Shown: positions 1-7,438 of the stretch, piece after piece | Layout: each line of letters starts with the position of its first letter | How positions within the stretch are numbered: position 1 is the first letter of the stretch | Notes under the pieces: model-generated | The model's input: the letters and a program-made list of their open reading frames with translations, nothing else | Told to the model about the DNA's origin: nothing | Database searches by the model: none | Made by a program: the position numbers and the translations under genes | DNA from: an uncultured bacterium | Lineage (GTDB): Bacteria > Patescibacteriota > Minisyncoccia > Phycocordibacterales > PALSA-1337 | Assembly: GCA_903846945.1 (NCBI GenBank) | Contig: CAINCE010000040.1 | Span: forward strand, 1 to 37,385 | Length of the DNA stretch: 37,385 nucleotides | Reading direction: 5' to 3'

Positions 1-27
1 CTCTAGCGAACCGTAGGTTCGCGTCCA

Positions 28-115
28 AGGATTCGAAAAGTCTGAGTATATTTCTAGACAACTACAGGTGGCTAGAAATACGAAGACTGTACCGTTCCCG
101 TAGGGAAAGAATCCT
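28..115. other. Nested inverted repeats that can fold into a three-way-junction-like structure (candidate structured RNA or palindromic element)
   Basis: AGGATTC (28-34)/GAATCCT (109-115); AGTCT (39-43)/AGACT (84-88); TATTTCTAG (49-57)/CTAGAAATA (72-80); internal hairpin TTCCC-GTA-GGGAA (95-107). Confidence 0.45.
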
Positions 116-203
116 GTATCGCGCACAGATGGAACGTTATTGGAACACAATATATATATCGATGTGAAGTTGCTCATTTAATTCACTATGCTAAGATGGT
201 CGC

Positions 204-497
204 ATGATTACACTTCCTACGATAAAGCTGACCGTGAATTTTATCAGGGACCAAAAACAGGTCATTGCATATTCTCCTGCACTAGATATATCCACAGTCG
301 GAAAATCAGAGCCCCACGCCAAAAAGAGGTTTCAAGAATTGGTACATATTTTTTTGAAGGATATTTCCGAGAGAAATGTTGTTGATGAAGTCCTCACTGA
401 ACTAGGTTGGAAAAAGATCTCTACTCTAAATCGCAAATCAGAATGGATACCTCCTAAAGTACATTCTGTCGATCTGCAGGTACCGATGTTTGCCTAA
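204..497 (+). CDS. hicB: HicB-like antitoxin (type II TA)
   Basis: 97-aa ORF with a HicB-like core (VNFIRDQKQVIAYSPALDISTVGKSEPHAKKRFQELVHIFLKDI), immediately followed by a HicA-like ORF. Confidence 0.7.
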   Translation: MITLPTIKLTVNFIRDQKQVIAYSPALDISTVGKSEPHAKKRFQELVHIFLKDISERNVVDEVLTELGWKKISTLNRKSEWIPPKVHSVDLQVPMFA

Positions 498-725
498 ATG
501 AAACTAGCGCGAATACATTGGAAAAAATTTGAGAAATTTCTGCTGTCAGTTGGTTGCAAATTCGTCTCCGAAGAAGGAGATCATCGGAAATATCATAAGC
601 CAGGAATCCTTCGTTCAGTCATAATCCCGCGGGAGAAAGACATTCCGCAGTTTATTATCTTGAATAACCTAAGGACATTGGGTATCTCTCGTGAAGAATA
701 TTTGAAAAAGATTTCAGAGATTTGA
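498..725 (+). CDS. hicA: HicA-like mRNA interferase toxin (YcfA family)
   Basis: 75 aa; HicA-like pattern (KKFEKFLLSVGCKFVSEEGDHRKYHKPG...VIIPREKDIPQFIILNNLRTLGISREEYL); ATG directly abuts the hicB stop. Confidence 0.75.
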   Translation: MKLARIHWKKFEKFLLSVGCKFVSEEGDHRKYHKPGILRSVIIPREKDIPQFIILNNLRTLGISREEYLKKISEI

Positions 726-730
726 TATAT

Positions 731-1372
731 ATGACCCCTAATAACGAACACAAAAAATTTCTTTACACCATCAAGATTGAGCTCGTCGGAAGTGAGCCGC
801 TTATATGGCGAAGAATCTTGATACCGTCTGATACGACTTTTTTCGCTCTGCACATTGCCATTCAAGACTCATTTGGCTGGACGGACTCTCATCTTCATCA
901 ATTCCATACCAAGACCCCATATGGTCGGGATAGAGACTACATCATTATTTCTTTCCCATACCCGGATCCAGAATTTAATGACGAGGTGAAACCGAGAGAC
1001 GAACGGTCTGAAAGGGTCTCACAATGGCTCAAAAAAGTAAAGGACGGCGTCTATTATGAGTACGATTTTGGCGACGGATGGATCCATAAGATCACTCTGG
1101 AACAAATCGAGGATTATAAGACCGGAAAATATCCGAAGCTTATCGACGGCAAGAATGCCTGTCCGCCTGAAGATTGTGGTGGACTCGGTGGTTATGGACA
1201 TCTTTTGGAAGTTCTATCAAACCCGAAACATGATGAATATGAAGATATGCTCGAGTGGCTTGATATGGAACCTGAAGAAAGGCTCGATCCGACTAAGTAT
1301 ATTCCGGTAAGGATCAGGTTCTCCGATGCAAAAAAAGAGCTGAAACGATACGAGAAAGGATTTAACTCGTGA
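731..1372 (+). CDS. Plasmid pRiA4b ORF-3-like family protein
   Basis: Characteristic IKIELVGSEPLIWRRILIPSDTTFFALHIAIQDSFGWTDSHLHQF and YEYDFGDGWIHKITLE motifs. ATG at 731 preferred over the TTG at 722 in the ORF track. Confidence 0.8.
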   Translation: MTPNNEHKKFLYTIKIELVGSEPLIWRRILIPSDTTFFALHIAIQDSFGWTDSHLHQFHTKTPYGRDRDYIIISFPYPDPEFNDEVKPRDERSERVSQWLKKVKDGVYYEYDFGDGWIHKITLEQIEDYKTGKYPKLIDGKNACPPEDCGGLGGYGHLLEVLSNPKHDEYEDMLEWLDMEPEERLDPTKYIPVRIRFSDAKKELKRYEKGFNS

Positions 1373-1478
1373 TATTTCGAATCAACTCTGTTCCAATATC
1401 GTCCCACAATGCGCACAAGTGGAGCTGTTGACATTTACAACTGATTTGCTAATCTAATATTGTTTTCCACAAAAGAGA

Positions 1479-1514
1479 CCCTTGTGAGGTTCTGTCCTCA
1501 CCGGGGGCTTTTTC
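1479..1514 (+). terminator. Rho-independent terminator after the hicBA/pRiA4b-like unit
   Basis: CCCttGTGAGG-ttctgt-CCTCACcgGGG stem followed by ctttttct. Confidence 0.7.
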
Positions 1515-2032
1515 TAATCCAATCGTACAAAGTCCCTAACATCATTTAGATATGTTATCTTCGCACCCGTATTCATGAGAAGGACAGAACATTTGCTGTT
1601 TGGTGATACTACTGATGACATTTTTCCGATTTCGGCGAAATATTTTACAAGTCCACTAAAATCACCATCACTAGATACCAGTATCGCTTTATCAAATACA
1701 CTTTCATAGACATCTCGGGACGCCCTTAGAACCAAATCTGAATCACAATTTCCCTTTATTTGTCCATTTGATCCAGCAGTAACCTCTTTATACTTTAATA
1801 GGAATCCAGCATTTCTAATCTTATCGTACAACCTATCATACTGTGGCATGTATCCCATAAATATATACGCCCTCTTGATATCAAACTTATCGTAGAGCCA
1901 AGTATAGAGCTTCCTATAATCAACACGCCAACCGAGTCTGGCAGTACCTTTGTCGAGATTGGCAGCATCAATATAGGCATGATTGCATTTCAGTTTTTTC
2001 TTATTAATTGGCATTGGTTGATATTGTATCAC
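1514..2032 (-). CDS. NYN domain (LabA/DUF88-like) protein
   Basis: AYIDAANLDKG near the N-terminus, SSDGDFSGLVKYFAEIGKMSSVVSP and ITYLNDVRDFV, typical of the PIN-like NYN fold. Confidence 0.8.
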   Translation of the reverse strand: MIQYQPMPINKKKLKCNHAYIDAANLDKGTARLGWRVDYRKLYTWLYDKFDIKRAYIFMGYMPQYDRLYDKIRNAGFLLKYKEVTAGSNGQIKGNCDSDLVLRASRDVYESVFDKAILVSSDGDFSGLVKYFAEIGKMSSVVSPNSKCSVLLMNTGAKITYLNDVRDFVRLD

Positions 2033-2073
2033 AGTAAATATTAATTATTTCAAAATATGCTAATCTATACTAT

Positions 2074-3405
2074 ATGATTACCCTCGGCATAGAAACATCG
2101 TGCGATGACACCGCTCTCGCAATCATAGAGACACGACAAATGACCGGAAAATCGGCTGATTTGAACGCGACTGGAAAATTAGAAGGTTTGAATGGCGTCC
2201 AAAACACCGAATGTCGCGTCATCAGCTCCCTAGTGCATTCGCAAGCTGAACTCCATAGTGCATATGGCGGTGTATACCCAAATCTAGCCAAGCGTGAACA
2301 TGGCAAGAACCTCGTACCACTCCTACATAAATTATTGGCAGACTATCCAAACACTTCGAAAACGCCCAATATCATAAGTCCAGAAAAGTTTGCGGAAATA
2401 CTTTCACATTTCAAATCAGATCTAGAAGCACAGAATCCAGATCTCTGGCTATCAATATCTGGTGCTGATTTCCTCCGATCGATTCCAGCGATAGATCGTA
2501 TCGCAGTGACTGAAGGACCAGGACTCGAACCTGCACTCTGGGTCGGCATCATATTTGCACGCGTTCTAGGGGCATTGTGGAATATCCCGATAGTGGCAGT
2601 AAATCATATGGAGGGTCACATCCTCGGTTCACTACTAGAGTCTGATAAGGCGACTGGGACTTGGCATAAACTAAAACCGCTTGAATTCCCTGCTCTAGCA
2701 CTGCTCATAAGTGGTGGGCATACGGAACTAGTGAGGATCGACGAGCAAATATATTATGTGCCCGCCTCCGATGGTGCGAATTTCAGACCGAATGATGTCG
2801 AAATGAATTCACTTGTATACACCATCCTTGGACAAACCCTAGATGACGCAGTCGGTGAAGCTTTCGACAAAGTTGCGCGACTCCTAGGACTGCCATATCC
2901 AGGAGGACCACACATTTCCAAGCTCTCCGAAGAAGCCAGTGAACTCATGACACCATCTCCAGTCAAACTACCTAGACCAATGATGAAAAGTGACAACCTC
3001 AACTTCTCCTTTTCAGGTTTGAAGACAGCTGTCCTCTATGCCGTTCGCGCTGCCGTACAACCGGATGGTCGATTGACAGATGAGTTTAAACGAGGTCTAG
3101 CGCACGAATTTGAGCTAGCAGTCACCGAAACCCTAGACTGGAAGCTACGACGCGCTATAGAGCAGATAGGGGCTAAAACGGTCATTGTAGGAGGCGGTGT
3201 TAGTGCCAATAGCATGCTCAGGGAGCGATTTACCAAGGTTGCGGAGAAATACGATATCCCCATCTATCTACCCTCTCGACATATCTCTGGTGACAACGCT
3301 CTCATGATTGCACTAGCTGGAGCTATGGATCCGTCAGAGCCATATTCAAATACTGATTCAAAACCTTTGAAAGCTGATGGAACGAAGAAGTTGGGTCGCA
3401 AGTGA
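2074..3405 (+). CDS. tsaD: tRNA N6-adenosine threonylcarbamoyltransferase TsaD
   Basis: ITLGIETSCDDTALAI, HMEGH metal-binding motif, LISGGHTEL, GGGVSANSMLR, DNALMIALAGA. Confidence 0.95.
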   Translation: MITLGIETSCDDTALAIIETRQMTGKSADLNATGKLEGLNGVQNTECRVISSLVHSQAELHSAYGGVYPNLAKREHGKNLVPLLHKLLADYPNTSKTPNIISPEKFAEILSHFKSDLEAQNPDLWLSISGADFLRSIPAIDRIAVTEGPGLEPALWVGIIFARVLGALWNIPIVAVNHMEGHILGSLLESDKATGTWHKLKPLEFPALALLISGGHTELVRIDEQIYYVPASDGANFRPNDVEMNSLVYTILGQTLDDAVGEAFDKVARLLGLPYPGGPHISKLSEEASELMTPSPVKLPRPMMKSDNLNFSFSGLKTAVLYAVRAAVQPDGRLTDEFKRGLAHEFELAVTETLDWKLRRAIEQIGAKTVIVGGGVSANSMLRERFTKVAEKYDIPIYLPSRHISGDNALMIALAGAMDPSEPYSNTDSKPLKADGTKKLGRK

Positions 3406-3428
3406 TTAGTGATTAGTGATCAGTGATT
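3401..3428. repeat. Heptamer tandem array (AGTGATT)x4 containing the tsaD stop codon
   Basis: agtgatt-agtgatt-agtgatc-agtgatt; the TGA at 3403-3405 is inside the first unit. Confidence 0.9.
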
Positions 3429-3435
3429 AGTAACA

Positions 3436-3476
3436 GAAAAGCGCCTGATGATTTCTCACGAGGCGCCTTCTGTTTA
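3436..3476. terminator. Bidirectional terminator-like hairpin between convergent genes
   Basis: GCGCCT (3441-3446)...AGGCGC (3461-3466) with A-rich left and T-rich right flanks. Confidence 0.55.
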
Positions 3477-3477
3477 C

Positions 3478-3493
3478 TCCGCCAGCTGGCGGA
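3478..3493. repeat. Perfect 16-bp palindrome TCCGCCAGCTGGCGGA
   Basis: Self-complementary over all 16 bases; related copies inside gyrB and pheT and upstream of gyrB. Confidence 0.9.
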
Positions 3494-3510
3494 TCTCTGA
3501 TCTCTGTAAT

Positions 3511-4671
3511 CTACCTAAACAAACTCAAGATGAAATCCCAGAATTTTCCGAGTATAGAAGTATTAGCTGCGGCTGCTGTTTGTGAGCCATCCGCACTCAA
3601 ACCAATATCCGTAGAGGTTGAATTTGTGTCAGAACCAATTTCTAGAACTGGACCGGCTTCAGGGTTTGAAATTGATGACCCTTCTTCCGCCAATCGTGCC
3701 TTGTAAGCATCGATGATAGACATCTCATCTGCACTCAATGTGAGAGGACTGTTACATGCCAATTTGTTAATCTGCTTCATGGTCGTGATGTAAACGAAAC
3801 CAGATGATTGAGTTGCACCCCACGGTCCCATGATATCACTCATGTATTTTGTCTGGAAAGCTTTGACAGCATTTTCTGTTGCCTGGTCGAACTGACCATT
3901 CACTGCGAGATTGATAGTGAGGATTTTGTTCAGAAATGCTTGGAGTTTAGATACATCCGATGCGTTGTTGTTTGATCCGAACTTCATTTGTGAACTGATC
4001 AATGGGCAAGATGATGTTCCTGTATAAGCGAGTGCAAACAACGGATTGATGGAACTTCCACCAGAAGAGTAGCTCCCACCACCACCTTGAATAGCGGTGT
4101 TAGTTGTTGAATTGTTATCAACTGGAGCAAATGCTGCCTGTATGTTGATGTTTGCAAAAACTGAAGTCATTATATTACAAACCGTCGTATTTCCCCCGCA
4201 ACCTCCGCTGACATTCGACGCGTCATTCAATACACCATCCTGCGTATAACTCACGATCTTCCATCCAGCATCTGGTGTGATACCAAAATTGATGAAACTA
4301 CCAACTGTTAGTTGTGAAGGGCACACAACCCAGTTGCATGTAACGACGATGCTTCCATTTCCTGTAACAGAAGTTGTAGCTGTGTATGTAGTAGGACTTC
4401 CCTCGTTACCATTGGAACCGCCCATTTTAGGCATAATGATACCGGCATCATTACCATTCGAACCACCAGTTACTGGTAGGGTCGTAGACCCTGCATCGTC
4501 ACTATTGGAACTGGTCGCAGCTGGTACAACTGGCTCAGGGGAATCAGAGCCGACTAGAGATGGTAGAATGACTACATCCTCGGCAAAAACCATAGTAGGA
4601 GATACTCGCATAGCTCCAAATAGGATAACGGCAGAAATAATAACAAAACTGATATAATTTACTTGTTTCAT
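3511..4671 (-). CDS. Secreted protein with a peptidoglycan-binding-like domain
   Basis: N-terminal hydrophobic signal segment; MKFGSNNNASDVSKLQAFLNKIL...VNGQFDQATENAVKAFQTKY resembles a PG-binding domain; a bacterial-repeat-like segment precedes it. Confidence 0.7.
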   Translation of the reverse strand: MKQVNYISFVIISAVILFGAMRVSPTMVFAEDVVILPSLVGSDSPEPVVPAATSSNSDDAGSTTLPVTGGSNGNDAGIIMPKMGGSNGNEGSPTTYTATTSVTGNGSIVVTCNWVVCPSQLTVGSFINFGITPDAGWKIVSYTQDGVLNDASNVSGGCGGNTTVCNIMTSVFANINIQAAFAPVDNNSTTNTAIQGGGGSYSSGGSSINPLFALAYTGTSSCPLISSQMKFGSNNNASDVSKLQAFLNKILTINLAVNGQFDQATENAVKAFQTKYMSDIMGPWGATQSSGFVYITTMKQINKLACNSPLTLSADEMSIIDAYKARLAEEGSSISNPEAGPVLEIGSDTNSTSTDIGLSADGSQTAAAANTSILGKFWDFILSLFR

Positions 4672-4800
4672 GATAAATTTGAATTAATAATATGATTCTA
4701 ACCCTTGGACTGCAGGGTTATAGGACTATAATAAACGATGACTTGCAAGTTGCGATTCAGACTCGACCCTAGCATATCATTCTATTTCTGTCAACAATAT

Positions 4801-4827
4801 AGGCCCTCTGTATTGAACAGAGGGCCT
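4801..4827. terminator. Strong hairpin downstream of the 4865-5950 gene
   Basis: AGGCCCTCTGT-attga-ACAGAGGGCCT, 11-bp perfect stem. Confidence 0.65.
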
Positions 4828-4864
4828 TCACAAAACTAACCTGAGAACTCGCTACCACTGGGCG

Positions 4865-5950
4865 TCACTCGGGACCATTGGAGACCACGAAGGTCAACTT
4901 GATAGCTTTTCCGATGACCGCGATATCCTTGGGGGATACGAGTGCCGCAGCAACAGGGTTTCGAACCTGGAATGTACGGTAGAATCCAGTGTCGAGTGAC
5001 CCAGTATTCGCGGGTGTACTAGCGAACTTATACCCGTCGGGCAATCCGCTTGCGGAGATCGTCGTCCAGACAGACCCTTCGATACTCAACTCCGGTGTCC
5101 ATTCGAGTCCGTATGTGAACGGGAGCAGCCGTTGGCCGTAGATGGTCATATTTGCATTCGTTCCGGGCGGGAGCGATGAAACATTTCCGAAAACTGGCCT
5201 GCTCGACAGCGTGTTCGTCACCCCAAAGCCAGCAGTGTAAACTGCGACCTTGAGAACGAACTCCTGCGCCATAAAGGCTCTGAAGTAATTGGCGTTGAGA
5301 TTGACCGCCCCGATGTCGGCACATTGCCAAGTGACGCGAGGCAAGGCCTCTACGCGGTTGATTGGATGACTAGCGATACTCTCGCCGTTGTGATAAGTCG
5401 CAATAATGTTGCCTGCACCGTCCCACAACTCACCTTTCAGTGTGGTTGAGAACGTAAGAGGCATGCCATCTGCTGTATTTATCGCCAGGTTTCCCGAGTA
5501 ACCAAGTGTGTTGTTGTTCGCGTCGTTAGACGAGAACTTGAACCAGATGTCGCTCATGAGGAAAGGAGTGACACTCGACCATGATATGGCCGCGCCCATC
5601 CTTTTGCCGGTCTCATTCACAAACGCTCCAGTGGGTGAATTCGTTCCGTCCCACATCTTGAATGCCGCCGAAGTAGAACTGACGATATCGACGAACCTCA
5701 AGACTGGGGGAATGTTCAATGCTCCAGGGTCGTTGCCGATGTCCGTAGAGATCGACGCCGACGAACCCAGTTCCATGAACGAAAAGACGTTCTGTTGGGC
5801 CGCGGGGTTGTTCGTGCTGTGAGAGGACGGGATAACGACGAAGTTGAGCCCGACATTCGGACTATTCACCGCCACACTCGTACCACCTGAACCGAACCAC
5901 ATGCCCGTCGCGAGGACGAACAACATTACCGACATTTTCATTTTTTTCAT
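4865..5950 (-). CDS. Secreted protein of unknown function
   Basis: Signal peptide MKKMKMSVMLFVLATGMWFGSGGTSVA; start at 5950 (MKKMKMS) is more plausible than 5998. No family recognised. Confidence 0.65.
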   Translation of the reverse strand: MKKMKMSVMLFVLATGMWFGSGGTSVAVNSPNVGLNFVVIPSSHSTNNPAAQQNVFSFMELGSSASISTDIGNDPGALNIPPVLRFVDIVSSTSAAFKMWDGTNSPTGAFVNETGKRMGAAISWSSVTPFLMSDIWFKFSSNDANNNTLGYSGNLAINTADGMPLTFSTTLKGELWDGAGNIIATYHNGESIASHPINRVEALPRVTWQCADIGAVNLNANYFRAFMAQEFVLKVAVYTAGFGVTNTLSSRPVFGNVSSLPPGTNANMTIYGQRLLPFTYGLEWTPELSIEGSVWTTISASGLPDGYKFASTPANTGSLDTGFYRTFQVRNPVAAALVSPKDIAVIGKAIKLTFVVSNGPE

Positions 5951-6085
5951 AGTTTCTCTTTCTATTTCCGCATTATTTGATTGTTTCCACCTCCCCATTC
6001 ACGAGTTTAGGCGCTGAAAAGCGACATATTTCATGAATCTTCTGGAGCTGGTTGACTGTTTGTCTACAATTCTTCTACCAAATTC

Positions 6086-6100
6086 TTGACAAAATGTCAA
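6086..6100. promoter_or_regulatory. Perfect inverted repeat TTGACA-AAA-TGTCAA overlapping a possible -35 upstream of prsW-hsp20
   Basis: 15-bp dyad; TATAAT-like sequence downstream just before the ATG at 6143. Confidence 0.4.
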
Positions 6101-6142
6101 TAGGGCTATTTATAAATGTCATTGTGCCTTATAATGTAACCT

Positions 6143-6892
6143 ATGACTCTGAGTTCATTCATTTATGCTCTCTTGGCTGGTATATTGCCATCTCTCATCT
6201 GGTTATGGTTCTGGCTCCGTGAAGATAGCGAGCGCAGTGAACCCAGATGGTTATTGACCGCATCCTTTTTCGGTGGCGTCGTCGCGGTACTGATCGCGAT
6301 ATTTGTCGAGAAATCGATCTCGGATGTAGTCTCTGACAACAATACAAAATACATCCTGTGGGCAGCAACAGAAGAAATACTCAAGTTCGTCGCCGTAACT
6401 GTGATCGTCTTGAAATCCAAATACAACGATGAGCCATTGAAGCCTATGATTTACTGCATCGTCGTGGCACTCGGATTCGCGGCACTGGAAAATGCCCTGT
6501 TCTTGCTCGAACCAGTCCGACTCGGAGCTATCGCTCAGAGCATTGTCACTGGAAATATGAGGTTTATGGGTGCAACGCTCGTCCATGTCGTCTGTTCAGC
6601 CGTTATCGGATTCTCATTGGGTGTCACATTCTACCGAGGTGTGATTTCAAAATTCTTTGCCATAGCCATATCTATTGTGGCAGCCATCACTCTACATTCG
6701 ATATTCAATATCTCCATCGTCAGAGCAGATCCAAATGACATTTTGAAGATATTTGCATGGATATGGCTCGCCGTAGTCATCTTGATCATCCTATTCGAAG
6801 AGGTCAAGGCAGTGAAACCGAGATCAGGTGACTTTTCCCCTTCCATAAAATCCAATACTCGTATAAAATATACCAGTAAGATAAATATCTAA
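6143..6892 (+). CDS. PrsW-family intramembrane metalloprotease
   Basis: Multiple TM segments, AATEEILKFVAV (EExxK-type motif), LVHVVCSAVIGFSLG; Patescibacteria PrsW style. Confidence 0.8.
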   Translation: MTLSSFIYALLAGILPSLIWLWFWLREDSERSEPRWLLTASFFGGVVAVLIAIFVEKSISDVVSDNNTKYILWAATEEILKFVAVTVIVLKSKYNDEPLKPMIYCIVVALGFAALENALFLLEPVRLGAIAQSIVTGNMRFMGATLVHVVCSAVIGFSLGVTFYRGVISKFFAIAISIVAAITLHSIFNISIVRADPNDILKIFAWIWLAVVILIILFEEVKAVKPRSGDFSPSIKSNTRIKYTSKINI

Positions 6893-6902
6893 TTAAAACA
6901 TC

Positions 6903-7376
6903 ATGTCAAAAGAAAAAAAATCATTTTTTGAGAGGTTAACTGGAACAGTACGCATGGAAGAAGAAGCGGAACCAAAGCCTACAAAGAAAGGCGGTGACAA
7001 TAACGGTACTGATGTTGCCAATTGGATGGATACCGAGACCGAGCAAGACGGCGAGTTGACCATAGATGTCTACCAGACAACGGATAGTATCGTCATAAAG
7101 TCCATGATAGCTGGTGTTCGACCCGAAGACCTCGATATCTCTATCACTCGTGATATGGTCACGATCAGAGGCAAGCGCGAGGAAGAACGCATCGCACGAG
7201 ATGATGACTATTTTGCTCGCGAACTATATTGGGGATCATTTTCTCGTTCCATCTCCCTACCAGAAGAAATCGACGTCGACGAAGCAGAAGCTATGGAAAA
7301 GCACGGTCTACTCATATTGAAATTACCCAAGTTAGACAAGAAAAGGCAGTCGAAGTTGAAGGTTAGGACGGCGTAG
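6903..7376 (+). CDS. Hsp20/alpha-crystallin family small heat shock protein
   Basis: GELTIDVYQTTDSIVIKSMIAGVRPEDLDISITRDMVTIRGKREEE...GSFSRSISLPEEIDVDEAEAMEKHGLLILKLPK. Confidence 0.92.
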   Translation: MSKEKKSFFERLTGTVRMEEEAEPKPTKKGGDNNGTDVANWMDTETEQDGELTIDVYQTTDSIVIKSMIAGVRPEDLDISITRDMVTIRGKREEERIARDDDYFARELYWGSFSRSISLPEEIDVDEAEAMEKHGLLILKLPKLDKKRQSKLKVRTA

Positions 7377-7438
7377 ACACTTTCAGCACGGAGTCAGGAA
7401 AATATCCGTGCCCCTGAATTGATTTTGCTTGCTCTGTG

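Noticed and set aside
28-115. tRNA gene (7-bp outer stem resembles an acceptor stem)
   Set aside because: The 3' hairpin has a 3-nt loop instead of a 7-nt T-loop and no GTTCRA motif or proper anticodon arm is present.
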